58,781 nt of DNA from an uncultured Ruminococcus sp. GTDB lineage: Bacteria > Bacillota > Clostridia > Oscillospirales > Acutalibacteraceae. Numbering within the stretch: position 1 is the first letter of the stretch; every line of letters begins with the position of its first letter. Below, piece after piece: positions 55,701 to 58,781 of this stretch. The translations under genes and the position numbers were made by a program. The notes below the pieces were generated by a model. That model did no database searches. It saw only the letters and a program-made list of their open reading frames with translations, and had not been told where the DNA came from. The stretch is from NCBI GenBank assembly GCA_902785425.1, contig CACZYP010000007.1:1-58781 (forward strand). The letters run 5' to 3'.

Positions 55701-57080
55701 ACGCTGCACAAATGCACCGTCTGCGGCACATCATATAAAGACAACTACGTTGAAAAGATAGAAGGCGTGAGCATCAGCGACTGCACCGCTATCATAAGCG
55801 GCGACAGCTTCCCTTACACTGGCGAGCCTGTAAAGCCCTCAATAAAGCTCAGATATGACGGAAAACTGCTCACAGAAAACGCCGACTACATAGTTATCTA
55901 CCTGAACAACACCGATGTAGGCACAGGCTATGCCGTTATAACAGGGCTTGGAAACTATGTAGGCACGGGTAAGATAAGCTTCATGATAACAGATGAAGAC
56001 ACAGGCACAAGCAGCGATACCAACGTTGAGATCATAATGACCGACGAAGACGAAGACACCGACGACGGCAGGATATCCCTGACACAGGACAGCGTAGGAA
56101 TACTTGACCCTGTAGTATACTCGCCCGAAAAGGTTCCTTTCGAGCCGATGTCAAACATTTCGGCAGGCTCAAAAGCTCTTATCGAAGATGTTGACTACAC
56201 GCTCGCATACGCCAACAACACCGATGTTGGCACGGCTACGATCATCATGAGAGGTATCGGCAATTATAAAGGCGTGGCTCAGTTTAAATTCGATATACTT
56301 CCGAAACCTATCACCGACGCCGATGTTACGGTAAAGAAGATCTCTGTTCAGCGCTGCACAGGCAAAGCCGTAACGCCTGCAACGATCGTGACGTGCAACG
56401 GCTATATACTCAAATCACGCCAGGACTATAAGGTAACGTACGAAAAGAATATCGAACCCGGTCTTGCCATAGCTAACATCACAGGCATAAACAATTACAC
56501 GGGAAGCGTTCAGGTCACGTTCGAGATAGAGTGCGAACACAACTATCAGGAACAGATAATCGAGCCGACATACACAGCAAGAGGCTACACGCTTCACACC
56601 TGCTCGATCTGCGGCCAATCGTACAAAGACAACTACACAAATCAGCTCACGATGAGCGACCTTTCGGAATGCACTCTCAGTCTTGATTACACATCAACAT
56701 CTTACAGCGGCTCGGCAAAAGAGCCTAAAGTAACCGCCATGCATCAGAACAAGCTGCTTGAACTCGGAAAGGATTACACCGTTTCATACAGCAGAAATAT
56801 CGAACCCGGTCTTGCCGAAGTCAAGGTCAGGGGCATAGGCGGATTTACAGGACTTGAAACGCTGACATTCCAGATCTTTGAAAAGATCAACAAAGGCGAT
56901 GTCAACTCCGACGGAACAGTAACGGCAGAAGACGCTCTGCTTGCGCTGCGTTACAGCGTAGGTCTTGACAAGCTTGACGACGACCAGATAGCCGCCGCAG
57001 ACATAAACGGCGACGGTACCGTCAACGCCGAAGACTGCCTTGCGATCCTGCGGTACACCGTAGGCTTAGGCTCACTTTAA
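52701..57080 (+). CDS. Very large secreted protein with Ig-like, repeat and dockerin domains
   Basis: This 1459-residue protein has a signal peptide (about 1-38), then bacterial Ig-like (Big_2) domains, clearest near 318-390, 630-680 and 700-790 (pattern WESSDKNVITVDQNGKITAV). From about 810 to 1392 there are six copies of an ~45-residue module with a core Y-x-N...DY-x-x-x-Y-x-N-N...G-x-G-N-Y-x-G. Between them are Cys-pair motifs (HCNKC, HKCTVCGTSYKDNY, HTCSICGQSYKDNY). It ends in a type I dockerin (about 1399-1459: VNSDGTVTAEDA, INGDGTVNAEDC). No catalytic domain was recognised. It probably joins a cell-surface or cohesin-based complex. Confidence 0.9.
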   Translation: MLKMNKALRQLLVKTAAVASAASLLFSCAVSSVPTAYAFDNTSVTSGVGTAAQMLIHNDTVDTDISGSRAVYLDNSEIAGGRRSLTVTVSIADKDGNPLTSGDIINYKVSEPNNSIRVTDLTPSDVNTSVTLRIDAYVSSGGVEKPLSPGVTNITFSNRTGSVKSLLSCNVYNPATDMTLYWNKSSEPLLLNDFNRDNLTDVTAVVNHSYNLTAGVIPRDSTDRVKWAVSEGLYTGAAGTYITQTDKASITNEGLFTAESEGDVTIVAKFESTSSSPRTACFGTKQLYNSNGEIVTETVKTVPKYIHVTIVPENPAVSIDFTNIPAVLEKGKTWNVGYSLTPSDPSMGDATDVLTWESSDKNVITVDQNGKITAVGTGSATVTLYGENKNVYAEQSIRVITKATSLKLEPSPCETRAGVPTEITAVMMPFDADEEIEWSVSGDISAEIIPTSEEYSCEQKAVFTASEEGTATIYARTVYSNITASIDVSVKPRAASDSLTLLYRSGEYSTPLIDGSNIKIYTNQDITVSGLVTSPDGTQPDDDVIWEIKNNSNDYVTLISDKNNTLKLHGTSPGTITVKAYCASDSTISREFNVTVLKACDIIRFFEPDGKTLFPQIKSVNVGSLITMRADLTIEGNYPYQHSDKISSWESDRPDLAQIDQNGNVRAVGNGTAVITVYTASGKKASCRINVFTTSQVIMLNVTPSQNGELPTASIDKTGTKPCTAELGATVKDQYGNEVSDVDTTWTSSDESVVTVDNKGVATAVGIGSATITVKSGSKTDQCTLSVHAPITDAYMEEIAAQTYSPLVQSYEPRPTLTYNGIRLNEGTDYTLSYESNTGIGTGRLTVTGEGHMSRSKTVSFDIKRKDLSDEDIVPGKIEDVQCTGSEICPVPEISCSGVLLKPDVDYTCSYVNNVAAGEAAVIVNGKGNYIGSITVGFNIICDHSDTTEPEVIREPTCTQVGLQKMHCNKCNMDVQTEIPKIDHNYEEQVIPPTANERGYTLHKCTVCGTSYKDNYVEKIEGVSISDCTAIISGDSFPYTGEPVKPSIKLRYDGKLLTENADYIVIYLNNTDVGTGYAVITGLGNYVGTGKISFMITDEDTGTSSDTNVEIIMTDEDEDTDDGRISLTQDSVGILDPVVYSPEKVPFEPMSNISAGSKALIEDVDYTLAYANNTDVGTATIIMRGIGNYKGVAQFKFDILPKPITDADVTVKKISVQRCTGKAVTPATIVTCNGYILKSRQDYKVTYEKNIEPGLAIANITGINNYTGSVQVTFEIECEHNYQEQIIEPTYTARGYTLHTCSICGQSYKDNYTNQLTMSDLSECTLSLDYTSTSYSGSAKEPKVTAMHQNKLLELGKDYTVSYSRNIEPGLAEVKVRGIGGFTGLETLTFQIFEKINKGDVNSDGTVTAEDALLALRYSVGLDKLDDDQIAAADINGDGTVNAEDCLAILRYTVGLGSL

Positions 57081-57100
57081 CACAAAAGCACCGCACTTTC

Positions 57101-57133
57101 ACAAAAGCACCGCAGCTCGTGCGGTGCTTTTGT
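57101..57133 (+). terminator. Terminator of the large dockerin gene
   Basis: acaaaagcaccgca pairs with tgcggtgcttttgt around a 5-base loop. A partial copy of the left arm (cacaaaagcaccgca) lies just before it at 57081-57095, a small duplication. Confidence 0.85.
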
Positions 57134-57190
57134 AATTGAAAATTGAAAATTGAAAATGGAAAATTACGGAAGCACTTCGTGCTTGTTTTA
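57134..57190. repeat. Half family 1 repeat
   Basis: aattgaaaattgaaaattg iterons and an aagcacttcgtgctt hairpin, without a right arm. Confidence 0.7.
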
Positions 57191-57210
57191 TAGTAAACCG
57201 ACGCACAACA

Positions 57211-57244
57211 AAAAAAGAGGGCAGCATGCTGTCCTCTTTTAAAC
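57211..57244 (-). terminator. Terminator of the LCP gene
   Basis: On the minus strand aaaagaggacagc, loop, gctgccctcttttttt: a strong stem directly followed by T residues. Confidence 0.9.
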
Positions 57245-57251
57245 TATTGAT

Positions 57252-58439
57252 TCAGTCCATCTCGTATGTCATGTAGCCCTGCTCTGCGTCGGTTACAAGC
57301 TCTTCGTAGATGAACACAGCAAGCGACTTGCGCTCTGCGTCCCAGTCTACCACATCGAGCGTTGACATACCGTAATGCCAGCCTGCATCGTAATTGCCGT
57401 CACTTGGGATACGATGCTCTACCATATCGTAAGAAAGATATGTCAGCGAATTTGCAACGAGAGTCGTTATCTCGTTTTTCTTGAGGTTCGTCGTAATGAG
57501 CGGACCTACTTGGTCTACTATGCTGATGATGTCTTTCAGCGAAGCCGATTTCATGTCGTTAACGAGCGCTTTGAGCAGCTTTCTCTGTCTGTCTGTTCTG
57601 TCAAAGTCACTTCCCGAGAAGCCTGCTTCTTCGTCGCCTCGGTCTCGTGCATACCAGAGCGCCTGTCTGCCGTTGAGGTGAACGATACCCGGTTTTATCG
57701 GAAGCTCGTTTCTTGTTTCGACCTGATGGTTCTTCCAGCACTGCCAGTTGATGTAGTCGATCTCCTCTGCACTCAGTTCAAGATCGATACCGCCGAGAAT
57801 ATCGATTATCGAACGGAAGCTTGAAAAGTCTACGATAGCATATCGGTCGATATTAACGCCGAAGTTCTGCTCTATCGTTGCGATAGCAAGCTTCGGGCCG
57901 CCGTAAGCGTAGGAATGGTTGAGCTTACTGTAACCGTAATCGGGGATATACACCCAAAGATCTCGCATGAAAGAAGTAAGCTTGAGCTTTTTATGGCGGT
58001 TGTCAACGGAAAGCATGATCATCGTGTCGCTTCGCTGGCTCGTACCGTCGTTCTTGTCGGCACCGAACAGCATAACGTTCAGCACCATAGGATCGTTCAG
58101 AAGCTTGCCGTCTTCAACACGCATGTTTACCGTACCGCCGTTGAGGTCGATATCGTACTTGTCGGGATCTCTCCTGCCGTCCGGGAAATAGTTCTCGTCC
58201 TCGTCAAAGTCGCCCGTGTCGCTGTAATTGAGCGAATCTATCGTTTTGTAGTAGTAGATAAAGCCCGTTCCCGATATCGCCATGAGCACCGCAAGAGTTA
58301 TAAGTATCACATTGCGGATAACGATGCGCTTATTCTTACTCTTTTTTCCGCCCGTATTACGTGAAGCTACAACGGGAGTATCGTCATATGTAAGGACATC
58401 ATAGCCTTCCAGATCATCATTGCGTTTATTCTTTGCCAT
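57252..58439 (-). CDS. LytR-CpsA-Psr (LCP) family glycopolymer transferase
   Basis: This 395-residue membrane protein attaches glycopolymers such as teichoic acid or capsule to peptidoglycan. A cytoplasmic basic stretch precedes a membrane helix (about 40-65). The LCP domain contains FGADKNDGTSQRSDTMIMLSV, the TSFMRDLWVYIP arginine motif, KLNHSYAYGG, and the RQALWYARDRGDEEAGFSGSDFDRTDRQRKLL block with the conserved Arg/Asp residues. Start has gaaaggac. It lies next to the dockerin surface protein and probably works on cell envelope assembly. Confidence 0.94.
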   Translation of the reverse strand: MAKNKRNDDLEGYDVLTYDDTPVVASRNTGGKKSKNKRIVIRNVILITLAVLMAISGTGFIYYYKTIDSLNYSDTGDFDEDENYFPDGRRDPDKYDIDLNGGTVNMRVEDGKLLNDPMVLNVMLFGADKNDGTSQRSDTMIMLSVDNRHKKLKLTSFMRDLWVYIPDYGYSKLNHSYAYGGPKLAIATIEQNFGVNIDRYAIVDFSSFRSIIDILGGIDLELSAEEIDYINWQCWKNHQVETRNELPIKPGIVHLNGRQALWYARDRGDEEAGFSGSDFDRTDRQRKLLKALVNDMKSASLKDIISIVDQVGPLITTNLKKNEITTLVANSLTYLSYDMVEHRIPSDGNYDAGWHYGMSTLDVVDWDAERKSLAVFIYEELVTDAEQGYMTYEMD

Positions 58440-58781
58440 AACAAAAGTCCTTTCGTTATTATGCAGATGTTACCCGTACTATTATAATCTTTCAGACATG
58501 CATTATAATTGCCTTAAAGAATTATAATTGTCGAATTACGGTAATGTTGATATACTGTTTTTGGTAATAAAGATGAGTAAAATTAAAATCAGTAATAATT
58601 CTTATTTTTGTATTGCATTTCAGATCGTGTTGTGATATAATAAAACTACAGAGAAATTCGTCTTTGCAATTGATAATATTATATAAGGAGTCTTGCAAAT
58701 AAAAGTCAAGACCTAAAATGAAAAAAGTTAAAATTATTTCTGCTGAATAAAAATGTGTATAGCAAAGCAAGCCGAAAAACA
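58440..58781. other. AT-rich intergenic region at the window edge with an outward promoter
   Basis: On the minus strand three TATAAT-like boxes (near 58485, 58504 and 58523) may serve the LCP gene; none has a good -35. On the plus strand TTGCAT (58613-58618), 17-base spacer, TATAAT (58636-58641) forms a strong promoter pointing out of the window. It is followed by an aaggag (58686-58691), but no long frame starts before the end, so the gene or RNA it drives lies beyond the edge. Confidence 0.6.

Noticed and set aside
58718-58750. Ten-codon frame near the window end
   Set aside because: It starts with an ATG but has no suitably placed ribosome binding site and is too short to support.

Overview
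The window looks like a chromosomal segment of an anaerobic, spore-forming, starch-degrading gut Firmicute close to Ruminococcus/Oscillospiraceae. The evidence is an alpha/beta-type small acid-soluble spore protein, a Rex redox repressor, an F-type ATP synthase operon, and two large secreted proteins ending in type I dockerins. One of these is a GH13 amylase with a CBM26-like module, as in the amylosomes of Ruminococcus bromii relatives. The species is inference; the families are recognised from the sequence. No rRNA, tRNA, CRISPR array or transposase was seen.

Layout. 0.2-5 kb: D-Ala-D-Ala carboxypeptidase, glucose-6-phosphate isomerase, a small P-loop protein and a membrane-anchored polysaccharide deacetylase. 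5.2-16.6 kb: a compact minus-strand phage-derived operon (terminase, portal, XkdF-like protease, HK97-fold capsid, connectors, then a Mu/PBSX-type baseplate and fibre) with no recognisable sheath, tube, tape measure, lysis, integration or repressor genes. 17.2-24.3 kb: a full ATP synthase operon (I-B-E-F-H-A-G-D-C, minus strand). Its c subunit carries the two-carboxylate pattern of Na+-driven rotors and its epsilon subunit lacks the C-terminal domain. 25-26 kb: DAHP synthase. 26.6-30.9 kb: thyX-tmk-DJ1-like-MTHFS-mltG. 31.2-36.9 kb: a U32 peptidase, a copper P-type ATPase carrying a CopZ-like tail, and a second polysaccharide deacetylase. 37-40.3 kb: pgeF, a small Cys protein, a radical SAM enzyme and a RadC-like protein. 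40.9-43.9 kb: the dockerin amylase. 44.4-49.4 kb: SASP, rex, icd, a membrane protein and aconitase. 49.9-52.3 kb: a cytidylate kinase-like gene, Nif3-like and trmK. 52.7-58.4 kb: a 1459-residue dockerin surface protein and a LytR-CpsA-Psr protein.

The most unusual feature is not a gene. About twenty intergenic gaps hold copies of a modular palindromic repeat. Short A/T-rich iterons at the two ends are complementary to each other and come in at least three clear flavours. Inside them lie small hairpins (gagtcgcttcgctc, aagcacttcgtgctt or actcggcttcgccgagt types) and, in longer copies, a conserved core of roughly 70-90 bp. Copies abut or supply stop codons, interrupt the ATP synthase operon twice, and lie in several 5' leaders. 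A second hairpin family flanks the amylase gene in inverted orientation and also occurs in a 302-bp tandem repeat inside the phage operon; its stems differ between copies but stay self-complementary. These two repeat families and the tail-less phage cassette are the best candidates for undescribed biology here.
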